Shown piece by piece: positions 25,720 through 36,718 of a stretch of DNA of 64,000 bases. Below the pieces are notes generated by a model that worked only from the letters and a program-made list of their open reading frames with translations, did no database searches and was not told where the DNA came from. How positions within the stretch are numbered: position 1 is the first letter of the stretch; each line of letters starts with the position of its first letter. The stretch comes from Liriodendron chinense (taxonomy: Eukaryota > Streptophyta > Magnoliopsida > Magnoliales > Magnoliaceae): the NCBI GenBank assembly GCA_003013855.2, contig ML058577.1, positions 2,170,001-2,234,000 of the forward strand. Reading direction: 5' to 3'. The position numbers and the translations under genes are program-made.

Positions 25720-26260
25720 GCTGAGTGTTTTGATTGGCAGTTGATATCTCCTATATTCTTCTTATTCGGGGGTGTGCTCGTCTCTCTGTGGTTGAGCATT
25801 TTGATGAGCAGATTCTGGTTTATAATATATGGAAGCAGCCGAGGAAATGATAGATGTGTACCTAGGATTTGCAGTTGCAGTTGCTCTATTTTTTCAACCC
25901 TAGGGTTTCAAGGTGTGCTTGAAATCTTAACATGGGGCTCTTATGTCAAGCTCTCTTGCTTATTATATTCCATCTGTTCCTTTTTTTTTTTTGTGTGTGA
26001 TATCTATCACCCCTTTTGCCCCCTTTTTTATAGTAGTTTTTTTTTTTTTTTCAATTTTTTTTTAATATTTTATTTCAGTCCATTTTTTCTTCTTTCTTTC
26101 TTGGTGACAGACACTGCAGATGTATTTGGTCTGTTTCCTTTCTCATCTTATTATTGCAGAGTAGTGGGTTCGTTCCTATTTTTTTTTTTCCCTTGCGAAA
26201 CTGTTTGTGAATTCTGTAATACCATTCTCTAGGGAATGCTCAGGTTCATTTTGCGCTACT
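25720..26260 (+). other. Presumed DRP2 3' UTR
   Basis: T-rich DNA directly follows the TAA at 25717-25719, with T runs at about 25980-26060 and 26180. Neither an exact poly(A) site nor a consensus AATAAA could be assigned, so the end is a guess. The open frame across 25741-26232 is low-complexity and not considered real. Confidence 0.4.
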
Positions 26261-26711
26261 GGACACATCATTCAGTGATCCAAACTGTTGTTGGCTGTTT
26301 TTGGTTGGAAGTGGACCGTCCTCTTTGAGGATATTAAAGTGATGCTGATTTTATGAGGCCCCCATGCATTGACAAGAACTAGTTCCATTGCCTTTTGCAG
26401 AATGAGGGGGGACAGCAGTCCGGTGGCTACCGATTGAAGAGTTAGCATTTTACCATGGGGGATATCCATGATGAGGCTGATCACCAGTGGCTGCTGTTTA
26501 GATTACTGAGGCAGTTGGCTCACTTTCCCATATTGGAAAGCTGAGAATTCAATTGCATGATACTTATGATAGTAGAGAAATCAGTTTGAAAATGGCGTTA
26601 TCCTCATTCTGGTTGTGTCGTTGCTCATCAATCACTTATAATAGTAGACCATCTTGCTTCAAGGAAAACTGGGCCTCCCTCTAAGAATCTCTCCTATGAG
26701 AGGGACACGGA

Positions 26712-27178
26712 TTGCATAGTGTAGAACACAGCGGCAAAATTCTGTGGGCCCCACCATGATGTATGTGTTTTATTTCATCAGATCATTCCGGGGCATGAGC
26801 TGAAAAAGATTCCAAAAATGCGGCACATCCAAAGCTCGAGTGGACCGCACCACAGTAAAGTGGGGATTCTATGCTTAACATTGAAAACTTCTTAGGGGCC
26901 ACAGTAGTTTTGTATCAAGCTGATATTTCAGGCTTGATGGCAAGTAAACATCATGGTGGGCCCTAAGAAGGTTTCAGCATAGGTGTCAGTATCGCCACTT
27001 CCTTTGGTGTGGTCCACTAGAGCTTTGGATTTGCCTCAGTTCTGGGCCCTTGCCCTAAAATGATCCGGCAAAGTGAATGGACGGCGTGGATAAAACACAT
27101 ACATTGTGGTGGGGCCTACAGAATTTTGCCACATACACAGTACGGACGTCGGTGCTGTGCTCTGTACCACGCAATCCA
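26712..27178. mobile_element. Long-TIR foldback element F1 (terminus GGACACGGATTGC)
   Basis: The left arm begins GGGACACGGATTGCATAG and reaches CTGTGGGCCCCACCATGATG; the right arm mirrors it (GGGGCATGGATTGCGTGG on the other strand). Each arm is about 190 bp and contains the core motifs ATGATGTATGTGTTTTA, GATCATT and GTGGACC...ACACCA. It has no coding capacity. Confidence 0.8.
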
Positions 27179-27504
27179 TGCCCCAGTTAACCTGGGAAGG
27201 GCGTTCATGAAGTCCACTGAGGGATATGGAATGATCTTTGGACCATTAGATGATTGTGCAACGAATCCGGATCCTCTGTTTGGTGCACAGAAAATCCCTG
27301 TTTGCAGCTTTTTTGACTGGTCCACGTCATCGCATAGGTTTGCAACCACATCACATCCTCAGTGCAATCTCATCACACTGAAGCTATAAATAGGGATCTC
27401 CGGAATCGCAAATTGTAATGGGTTGTTGCATCATAATGTGGAGGCCAATGCCCCATGTTCTCCGATTTTTTCATTTACAAGTTGCTTGCAACCGGTCCTA
27501 TGCT

Positions 27505-27582
27505 ATGATCCTCCATCTGAGTTTTTTCTTACCATCTTGATGTATGATCCTCCATCTGAGTTGTTTCTTACCATCTTGATGT
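27505..27582 (+). repeat. 39-bp tandem duplication
   Basis: Two adjacent copies begin ATGATCCTCCATCTGAG and end ACCATCTTGATGT, differing at about one base. Confidence 0.9.
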
Positions 27583-27877
27583 ATGTTCTACATCCACTGT
27601 TCATTCATTTTGTTAGGGTATGAACCCAAAAGATGAAGAAAAAATGAAGCAGATCCAATTATCAGGTGGACCATACTGTTATGAACCCAAACAGTGGTGA
27701 TTGACCATTAATGGGCCACAAAAGTTTTGGGATCAAGGCAATATTTGTTTTTAAACTCCATCTAGGTTGACCTCATCAAAAGGTTGGATGGCAAATAAAC
27801 ATTACCCAAACATTATGGTGGGCTTAAGAAGTTTCTAATGTTAGAGTGTTCAATCACCACTGTTTCCTACATTATGG

Positions 27878-28501
27878 TGCTGGGACAAGGCCTTGTGGAA
27901 GCACTGAGAAGAACCAAACAATCACCACAAGCACGCATGCTATTCACACTAGAGAACAATTCGATTTTTACGTGGAAAACCCTTGTGGAAAAAAACCACG
28001 GCACAAAGCGACAACTGCACTATGAATCAGAAGATTACAGAGATGATCTACCCACAAACAAAGCTCCAAGAGATGAACAAAGCTTCTCTCTCGCTCTCAA
28101 TCCTCACCCCAAACCCTAATTTCGAATTAGGATATCTTGAAATTCTTTTGGATACATTTAAACACGATTAGGAAGCGTTTATATAGGCTTCCCATCGAAA
28201 TTAGAAACATCTTACGCACTTGCTGCGTAACTATGCAGAACACCGCCATTTCATTGACTGGTCGGAGCCCACCACCGACCAATCGAAAATGGTAGAAAAC
28301 AGTCTAAAGAGCAAACTTCAAAATTTGACCCATTCAGCCACAACTACTAATCGGTCGGAGCATCTTGCCGACCGATTTGGAATGCCCGAAAACTGTCTAG
28401 AAACCATCTGTTCAAACGCTGTCCTTGATTTGATCGGTCGGCGACTGCCAGCGACCGGTCGGAGGACCCTGTTTTAGCATAGTTTGAAAGCTCCTCCAAC
28501 A
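27878..28501 (-). mobile_element. Solo LTR of a Ty1/copia element
   Basis: On the minus strand it starts TGTTGGAGGAGC and ends CCAGCA. It is flanked by a perfect 5-bp target duplication TATGG (27873-27877 and 28502-28506). It shares TTCAAACTATGC, several GACCGGTCGG motifs and TTTTACGTGGAAAACCC with the Copia LTRs at 57518-58180 and 59606-60408, so it is a related family. With no internal region left, it is a solo LTR inside foldback element F2. Confidence 0.92.
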
Positions 28502-29074
28502 TATGGTCCACCTGAGATTTGTATTGCTTCATTTTTGGGCTCATGCCCTAAAATGATATGGTAAAAAGGATGGAAAGTGTGGATATAGAATACATACATC
28601 AAGGTGGGCCTCAATGTGCGACCGGGCAATTTAAGACCTGTACCCTGATTTGCCCTCCGAACATTTAGTTTCCGGTGCCTGTACGTCCCGGATGGACCAG
28701 ATTAGTGAACCTTGATCACGACCCTATTTTAGTACCGTATCGACCCAAGACCTATACCCCGGTGACCGTATAGGCGCTGCGATTCCAACGCTGCGCGGCA
28801 CGCCCCATTGTGATACTAAGTGTGAAAGTTGCGATCATTTGCGCAATTCGAGGTGGGCCGCGCAACACACATATGGCGCGGGCCCCACTTGCATAAATTC
28901 CAAGAAAAATTCAAATCAATCACCCTCACCTTCACCATACCCCTCTCATCACCCTAGTCTACACAAGCCATACCTACCCCATCCCTCTCTCACCACAAAG
29001 TCAACACAAACCATACCTCCCATGCCCTCTCCCATGCTAGCCATCATCACCTCATGCTCCCTCCTCTCTACCCA

Positions 29075-29080
29075 TATAAG
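29075..29080 (+). promoter_or_regulatory. Possible TATA box of the gypsy-type LTR
   Basis: TATAAG sits within CCCATATAAGAGCATAC, about 460 bp into the LTR. It is followed at about 50 bp by a GA-rich tract of the kind seen in transcribed plant leaders. Only position and sequence support it. Confidence 0.35.
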
Positions 29081-29127
29081 AGCATACATAGGGGAGAGGG
29101 GGGCTTCTCATTTTTCCATTTGCAAGA

Positions 29128-29188
<61 letters not shown>

Positions 29189-29514
29189 ACTAAGAAGAGA
29201 GAGATTAAGAGGAGATCAAGAGAGTGAGCTTAGGGAGTTAGAGGAATTGAAGGAGGAGATCAAAGCTTGGAGGGCCCCAACTATCATCTAGACCGTCCGA
29301 TCGTCAATCCAACTCCATCCAACCGTCCAACCATCATTGTGAGTGCAAGGGGGACATAAAATCCCCATTTTTCTTAATTGCCTTTCATTTTTTTTTTTGG
29401 GCCCATCTTGTGATGGACAATCAGATGGATGGATTGGATCATCCATGAACGGGCCCCACATACCGGTAAATATTAATAATAATAATAATAAATATATAAA
29501 AAAAAGACAAAAAA

Positions 29515-29560
<46 letters not shown>

Positions 29561-29639
29561 AGCCGCTGGACAGACAGCGTCCAGGGAACGCTGCTGCCCA
29601 GTAGCGCCTGGGCTGAAGCCCTTTTGGGCGTTGACCATG

Positions 29640-31850
29640 GCCCCACTCGTGGGACCCACCTTAACGTTTGTGTTCAATCCTCGCCGTCCATATGTTTCTC
29701 CAGCTCATTTTAGGGCTGGATACTAAGAATGAAGCAGATCCAAATCTCAGATGGACCACACCATAGAAAACAGTGGAGGTGAGGATGCCCACTGTCGAAA
29801 CTTCTTGGGCCCACCGTTATTTTTGTAGACCCTGTAACCTGCCCAATATTGGGCTCATTGGGTCTCTCATGAGCTAGGGAACCTGATGAATGGAGTGGAT
29901 TATACTCGTGTGGGCCCCACCTGAAAGAAACCAAGAAAAGAAGAAGAAGAAAAAAATTAGAGCCCTGACGCTGGACAATTCCAGCGTCAGACGCTGTGAA
30001 CGTCCAGCGTCAGCACGCTGGGACAGTTGGAGTGGGGTCCCCACTCGTGGGACCCACCTTGATGTTGTATTCAATCCACGCCGTCCATCTGTTTCTCCAG
30101 TCCATTTTAGGGCCAGGGCCCAAGTATGAACTAGATCCAAATCTTAAATGGACCGCACCACATGAAGCAGTGGAGAAAATGATGTCCACTGTCGAAACTT
30201 CCTCGGCCCACCTTGATGTTTGAAGACCAATTCACCTACCCAATATTGGGTTCATTGGGTCCCCCATGAGCTGGGGAACCTGATAGACGGAGTGGATCGT
30301 CCTCTTGTAGGCCCCACTGGACGAAAACCTAGGAAAAAAAAAGGGAAAACAAAAATAAGGAGAAGGCTCCCAGCGTCTCTGACGCTGGGAGTACCCAACT
30401 GACAGGTCGAGTAGCTATCTCGCTACTGCAGTGATGTCACCAACTTCTATGGGCCCCACCGTGTTGCATGTGTTATATCCACACCGTCCATCCATTTGGA
30501 GAGATCATTTTAGGGCATACTCTTGAGATAGATCCAAATCTCAAGAGGACCCTACCAAAGAAAACAGTGGGGATAGTGACCAGACCGTTGAAACCTTCCT
30601 CGGCCCACCTTGATGTTTCTAGGCCCCGTAACATACCCAATATAGGCCTCTTTGGGTCCCCAATGAGCTGGGGAACCTGATGAACGGAGTGGATCATCCT
30701 CATGTGGGCCCCACTCGATAAAAACCAAGGAAAAACAAACAAAAAAGAAAAAAAAAACTCACAGCGTCAGGGATGCTGGAGCCGTTGGGCTGCCCAGCAG
30801 GTGGCCCACTCGTGGGACCCACCATGATGTATATGTACCATCCATGCCGTTCATCCCTTGTGCCACCTCATTTTAGGCCTCAAGCCCAATTTTTGGCCAG
30901 ATTCACTTCCCAGGTGGGCCACAACGTAGAGAACAGTGGGGATAGTGACGTCCACTGTTGAAATATTTCCCAACCTACCATTATGTATATGTATCATCCA
31001 CACCGGCCATCCTGCTGTCCAGATCATTTTAATACATGGGCCCACATCTGAGCTAGATCCAAGTAGTGGGTGGGCCACAACAAAGGAAGCGGTGGGAGAC
31101 AATGATGTCCACCGTTGAAGCCTTCCTAAGGCTCACTGTGATGTTTACAATGCCATCCAGACATATGGCTCACTGTGATGTTTACAATGCCATCCAGACC
31201 TATGGCTCACTGTGATGTTTACAATGGCATAGGTATGGATGGAGGGGAAAACACAAATATTAGCTTGATTTGAAACTAGTGTGACCTAGGGGGGGTCTGC
31301 CGAGCAGGTGGCCCACCCTATGGGTCCCACCATGATGTATTGTGTTATTCATGCTGACAATCTGTTTTTCCATATTATTTTAGGATATGGCCCCAATAAT
31401 GAGGCAGATCCAAACGTCAGATGGACCACACCCGCAGGGAATAGTGGTCATTGATGCCCACCATTGAAAAACTTCCTTGGGGGCCACTCTAGTGGTTATT
31501 TTCCATCCAACCAAAGGTTTTGGGCACATCCTTGGGTTCCACCTTGATGGATGTATTGTGTATCATGTCACCCGTCTTGATCGACCCGTGGGGCCCGATT
31601 TGAATGGGCTTCACTTAGGAAATTGTGGTGATTGAATACCTACCACCGAAAACTTCTTAAGACCCACGATGATATATATTTGCTATCCGACCGGTGGGCG
31701 GGGCCACCATGGTCCTTCCTTTGATATATATGTTTTATCCATGCCGTACACCTATTTTTGTCGGCCTATTTTGTATGTGTAGGCCCAAGTATGGGGTCGA
31801 TGTGGTCTCAAGTGGGCTATGCCACGAATACCCTTACATTTCCAATGGGG
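29640..31850 (+). repeat. Head-to-tail array of degenerate foldback half-units inside the LTR
   Basis: Units restart with (G)GGCCCCACC or GTGGGACCCACC at about 29640, 30040, 30450, 30800, 30985, 31310 and 31700. Each runs through CCGTCCATC, CATTTTAGGGC, GATCCAAAT, GGACC..ACCA and CAGTGG..GATG..CCACTGT, the core of the foldback arms. Here they lie in direct orientation, partly separated by palindromic CAGCGTC/GACGCTGG spacers (29575, 29965-30025, 30372-30390, 30762). A 38-bp unit (CTCACTGTGATGTTTACAAT) is tandemly tripled at 31131-31230. Confidence 0.75.
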
Positions 31851-33220
31851 CCCACAGTTCGGGTCCCACATTCTGTATATATATTGGGCCATTTAAGGCC
31901 AACATTACATGATATGTTTGGTAACATGCTAGTATACTTAGCTTGATACTTCACACTGATAATATGCTTAGTATAATGAATACCATGCTCATTCATATGC
32001 CCATACGCATCATTTGTATGCCTGTTATGGACCACGATTAATCATAGCATATGCTAGTTGGCTTGTTATACTTAGGGGACCCGTGCGAAACAGGGTCGCC
32101 CCACATGATTGCGGAGTATGCGTAAGTTTGGTGCATGACTTGGATTGCGTGATTCATGCATTTCGCATTATGTATGTCACGATTGCTTTCACACCCTAGC
32201 AGCATCGGGGTGGTGGCCACCATAATCATATCATGGTTGGCAGTAATGGACACCGAAAACTTGTTTTAGTATGTGGGCGCTATGGATGTCCTTGGGTGAA
32301 AGTCCCTAAACCCTGTGGTACCAGTAGGATGCTCCAACGTCGAGACCGAGTGGATAACACGAGCGCCCGAGTGCCAAATACCAGTAGGCCGCTCTCCCAC
32401 TGTGTCGAGGTCGGTTGGAAAGGGGTGTGACCTTATCCGCCCGAGTGGAGTGAGCTATAAGCTAGGTCGAGTCTAACCAGCTCGTGAAATGGGTCCGCTA
32501 TCGGTGAGCCGGGTGTGCATTGGCATACCACTGACGAGGCGGATAGTGAGGTCTTTTCTACTCGCTTGGTTATGCGCGCGATATGCGGCGGCCAGTATCA
32601 AAGTGTACTAGACCCTGATGATGTCCCAGATGAGAACTATTTTGATATGTGGATTATTTGAGGATTGACGTGTTTGCATTGCATCTCTAGCATGTAACAC
32701 TCGGCCATGTAGGCCCTTGCATCGCATAGTCTTGGGATGGCTGATAGCATCCATGAACTTGGTAACTTAGCTCTCTATCAATTTCGCTTACTCTGATATC
32801 TGTATACTTGTCATATGCATCACACGAGCACACACGCATTCTACTGAGCTTCGTAGGAAGCTTATGCGCGTTTGTTTATGCTACAGGTACCAGGGCACAT
32901 TAGTAGCGTTGAGCTCGGTTCATGTACCTGATATTTTGGGCTTTTACTACATTTTGTATTTCCCTTTCCAGCACTGTACTCAACAAACTTTATAGTGGAT
33001 ATTTGATGATGTTTTATGGTTTTGATTATGCTCCTTTACAAAAAAAAATTTACCCTGAAAATCCTCCTGTTAGGATCCCAGGATCGGAACCTGGTATATG
33101 AGAGCTAGGAGCCAAGAATGGGGTATTAAGGAGGCTGTTGGCACCAAGGTCGACAATCAAGAATTTAGTGAACCCGGTCCCTGAGTTTGGGGCGTGACAG
33201 GCAGCACCTAATTCGCTCCC

Positions 33221-34283
33221 TCGAGTGGATTAGGTGAGAGCTCGGACTCACCCAAGATGGTATGGCCCTTACTATGGGGTCCACCTTGATGTATGTATTA
33301 TGTATCCATGCCGTCCATACATTTTTTTGGATTATTTTAGGGCATTATCCAAAAAATGAAGCAGATCCAATTAAGGTGGACTATACCAAAGGAAACAGTG
33401 GTGACTGACCATTAATGGGCCATAAAAGTTTTGGATCAAGCTAATACTTGTTCTTTCCCTTCATCCAGGCTTATGTGTACTTATCAACAGATAAGATGAC
33501 AAATAAACACGACAAAAACATTAAGGTGCACCCTAGGAAGTTTTTAATGGTAGGAGGTTTAATTAACACTATTGAAACATTAAGGTGCCCTAAGAAGTTT
33601 TCAATGGTAGGATGTCGAATAAGAACAACGAAAACATTAAGGTGTGCCCTAAGAGATTTTTAATGGTAGGACTAGTGTTTAAATTATCTTCGATATTATC
33701 GAAATATCCCCGATATTATCTCCATCTCCAGGCAACGATATCGATAACACTGGTAGCGAACTGATAACATTGATAGTATTAAAAATTCTAGGTATCGACA
33801 ATGTATCACTAAATATTGCTAATGTGTCGATATCATCAATATTTTCAATTGTATAAATTATATGTGCTGTTTGTATTGCCAATGCATTGATACAACTGGT
33901 GTATAGCCAATATTTTTTATTGTGTAAATTATAGGCGTCGCTTGTATCATCAATGTATTTGCAATATTTCAATAATATTGCTAATGTATCAATATTACTA
34001 AAAATCTAAATATTAAAAAAATTCTCATTTCATAGTTTTCTATGAGCGCATGGTTGTATGTAGTGCTCAATTTGTTGAAAATAATATTAATAATATCACG
34101 ATATTATCATTATATATCGCAACATAATAATAAAGAGACCACAATCTTTAGTTTCTTTTTTCAATATCCACGGTTTCCTATGATATGATATGCTTCATTA
34201 TTGTATCTGCTTCATGTTCGGCATAATGCCCTAAAATGATTTTGAAAACGGATGGAAGGTGTGGATACAGAATACATACATTG
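33221..34283. mobile_element. Foldback element F3, split by an AT-rich insert
   Basis: The left terminus TCGAGTGGATTAGGTGAG is followed by the standard arm. The right arm resumes at 34197 (CTGCTTCATG...GCCCTAAAATGAT) and breaks off at ACATACATTGG. The insert at 33675-34196 separates the halves. Confidence 0.65.
33675..34196. mobile_element. AT-rich insert with ATCGATAT motifs
   Basis: It shares GATAACACT, GTATCGA..ATGTATC, ATATTGC(C/T)AAT and ATGCATTGATA with the left part of the family-3 hAT element at 20384-20600, in the same orientation. That makes it probably a truncated relative. Its ends are not defined. Confidence 0.5.
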
Positions 34284-34811
34284 GAAGCGAATTAGGTGTT
34301 ACCCCTACCCTATGGCCCTCATGGATGATATGTTGTATGTCCAGGCTGTCCGTCCGTTTCTCCAGCCCATTTTAGGATGGGATTCCAAAAATCATGCAGA
34401 TCCAAATCTCAAGTGGACCATACGACTTGAAGAAGCAGTGGTGATTGAGTGCCCCATGCACCATTAAAAATTTCAAAGAGCTCATCGTAAAGTTTTGGTA
34501 ATGTTTATTTGCAATCCAATCTGTTGATAATGTCAAGAAAATCTTGACGAAGGGAAAATATGAAGATGAGCTTGATCCAAAACTTTCGTGGCCCCCAAAT
34601 TTCTTTTAAAGGTCATTCATCACTGTTTCTAGTGGTATGGTCCACCTGAGATTTGGATCTTCTTAGTGTTTGGGATCACGTACTAAAATGATATGAAAAA
34701 ACAGATGCACAGTGTGAATATATATAAACAAACATACATCAATATGGCACCCAAACGGTTAGGGTAGAACCCACTAAGCTGTTCCCCAGGTAACAGCTAA
34801 TCCGCTCTCCC
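34284..34811. mobile_element. Foldback element F4
   Basis: A complete foldback with arms starting GCGAATTAGGTGTTACCC and, on the other strand, GAGCGGATTAGCTGTTACC. The core is like the rest of the family. It abuts F3 and forms the left part of the duplicated block 34284-35825. Confidence 0.7.
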
Positions 34812-35825
34812 CTCACACATGGTGACGAGGCACAAGTGTGTCAGATATAAGAGAATCTAGTAAAGTGCTATTCCTTTTCCCTTATTATTTCCTGTCCTTC
34901 ATTTTGAAAGAGATTCATTTTGTTGGGCCCTTGCCATTATGATTCCAATACTATCCAGCTACTATGGCCCACTTCAGATGTGACCCATGAAAAAAATCTC
35001 TCACCTTCCATAGAGACTGACCATATACATGCACATGAAGAATCATTTGATACACTGGCTGCTTAGTACGTTTGGAACGCAGCTGTAGAAATGGTACATG
35101 TGGCATGCTGACTCATATTCTACTGCCGCTAATTTACAATCCAAAATCAGATTTATCTGATTTGTGGACCCATTTTTGTTGGAATAAGACCACTCCATAT
35201 TTTTCATTTTTAACCGTCCAATAAATGTCCCCCAAAATGATACTCAAATAATTAAATGAGTACAAATTTTTTTTTTCTCCCTCGTTAGGTACCATAATAT
35301 GGACATTTTAATTTGAATTACTTGTACGGTGCAGATGCAATTTCAAAATAATTTCTATCAGGTCCGACCGGTGGAACCCACACTTTACGGTCCAACCAGT
35401 GACTAGCTTCTACCCTATCATTTTCATGTGACATCCAACCCTTCCAATGGGTTGGTCCCACTATAAGGATAATCCTGTGCAAAAATCAGCACCATCCATT
35501 CATAAGGTGGGGCACATCATAAAAGTAAGATCTAATTACCATTGGTAAATAACAAAATACGAGTGTGGTCCACCTGATCGGTGGATGTGGTTGATTTTTT
35601 TTTTTTCACAAGGTTATCTCGTGCTGGGCCGACTTATTGGATGGGTTGGATGTCACACACAGTGGGGCGATGAGAACCGTAGAGCCATTCATTGAATTTA
35701 CACGTGTCAGGGTGGTGTTCAAATTGGGTCCACCGGGGCCTAGCATGGACGGTGAGAATCTATTTTCATTGAGATCTGCGATACTAACCATGAGAATAAC
35801 ACCCTTCAAGATGAGGAATCTGGAT
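34284..35825 (+). repeat. Dispersed duplication A, copy 1 (pairs with 43942-45518)
   Basis: A direct repeat of about 1.5 kb. Beyond the foldback it shares long non-TIR stretches, such as CACACATGGTGACG, ATGATTCCA..ACTATCC, ACGGTCCAACCAGTGAC and GTCCACCGGGGCCTAGCATG. It contains no gene. Copy 2 has gained a LINE insertion. Confidence 0.85.
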
Positions 35826-36718
35826 CATCACGAAATAAAAAAATAAAAAAAAATACAGCCAAGCCGTACAATTAACTCAAATAACCATCAGATTCTCGGA
35901 TCACTTTGATGGACCATAAACTGTTTATGTTGAAATGAAATCCTGATCGCCTGATTCATGGATATCTTAACCATTCAGTTAGTCAATGGTCCAAATTCAA
36001 GATACAACTGGTCTATAATCAGTGGCTAGGATTGTCCAATCAAAGGAGAATAGCCTATCGAGGTGAATTTGGATGCGTGAGTGGTTGACATTGAACAGCC
36101 ATTTTAAAAAATAAAAATAAAAATAAACATTCATACATAAATTAACATTTACCATCTTTGATTAATGGGAATTTGTTTCTTGAACTCATGATCACTGATT
36201 ACTTTCTATTTTCAACTGCCTTCTTGGATATGTAGCCGTGCATGTATGTCGATCGTCCAACTATGGCAAGCTCTAAAGTCTCTTCTGGAGAGCAGCCCTA
36301 TGCCTCAAATCTATCCTTAAAAATCTTGAAAAGCTAAGGGCAAGGTTTGCTACAATCACGTGGCAACACGTTACAGTAGGAAATAGGATATGTAGGGACC
36401 ATAGTCGTTGGATTTGGATAATTTTACCATTCACCTAAATGGTTTATATGATGGGCCTCAGAATGGATAATGGTTGTTTTAAAAAACTAGAAAAATTTGA
36501 ATACCCTAAATGAATATAAAACAACTGCTAAGGAGACAGATCCTTTTTTTTACACGCATTGTTTGGTCGAATTCAATCAAACTCTAGGCCAATAGATCAA
36601 CTTAGGGGACGAAAATCCATTCATTGCCCAAATCACGGATTGAACTTCACAGCGAGAGGATCGTGATGTGCCGGATGGTTATTTGTTTGTTGCTCGATTG
36701 GAAACTGAGCCTTGTGGC
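35826..36718. other. Intergenic DNA, nothing assigned
   Basis: AT-rich sequence with phrases typical of degraded repeats (TGGTCCA, AACCATTCA) but no definable ends and no reading frame resembling a protein. Confidence 0.6.

Larger units (their letters stand above)
28615..33199 (+). mobile_element. Very long (4.6 kb) gypsy-type LTR, probably solo
   Basis: The right boundary TTTGGGGCGTGACA, the GGTACCAG and CATTCTACTGAGCTTCGTAGG motifs at 32840-32895 and the general layout resemble plant Ty3/gypsy (Tekay/Del) LTRs. The left boundary TGTGCGACCGGG is set where foldback F2 breaks off. No primer-binding site or gag-pol is attached. No 5-bp target duplication is visible (CTCAA against GGCAG), so the exact ends are uncertain. 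It contains GA microsatellites (29131-29184, 29517-29560) and the direct-repeat array at 29640-31850. Confidence 0.6.
27612..33220. mobile_element. Foldback element F2, split by a Copia solo LTR and a gypsy-type LTR
   Basis: The core arms (GCAGATCCAATTATCAGGTG ... CCTGAGATTTG...CTTCATTTTTGGGC) frame the 624-bp solo LTR at 27878-28501. Its right terminus GCACCTAATTCGCTCCC reappears only at 33203-33220, after the 4.6 kb LTR-like insertion. The left terminus is missing or decayed. Confidence 0.65.

Noticed and set aside
25741..26232. 163-codon frame after the DRP2 stop
   Set aside because: It is a run of Phe/Ser/Leu from T-rich 3' UTR DNA with no domain.
26712..27349. Open frames across foldback elements such as 27060-27389
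   Set aside because: They run through inverted-repeat arms that recur elsewhere in the window with stops, so they are not conserved coding sequence.
28839..29726. Frames of 127-150 codons with RERERE and SLSLSL runs
   Set aside because: They are translations of GA/CT microsatellites within the LTR-like insertion.
29640..31850. CRISPR-like or satellite array
   Set aside because: Units are long (about 200-400 bp), degenerate, and match transposon arms; the host is a plant nuclear genome.
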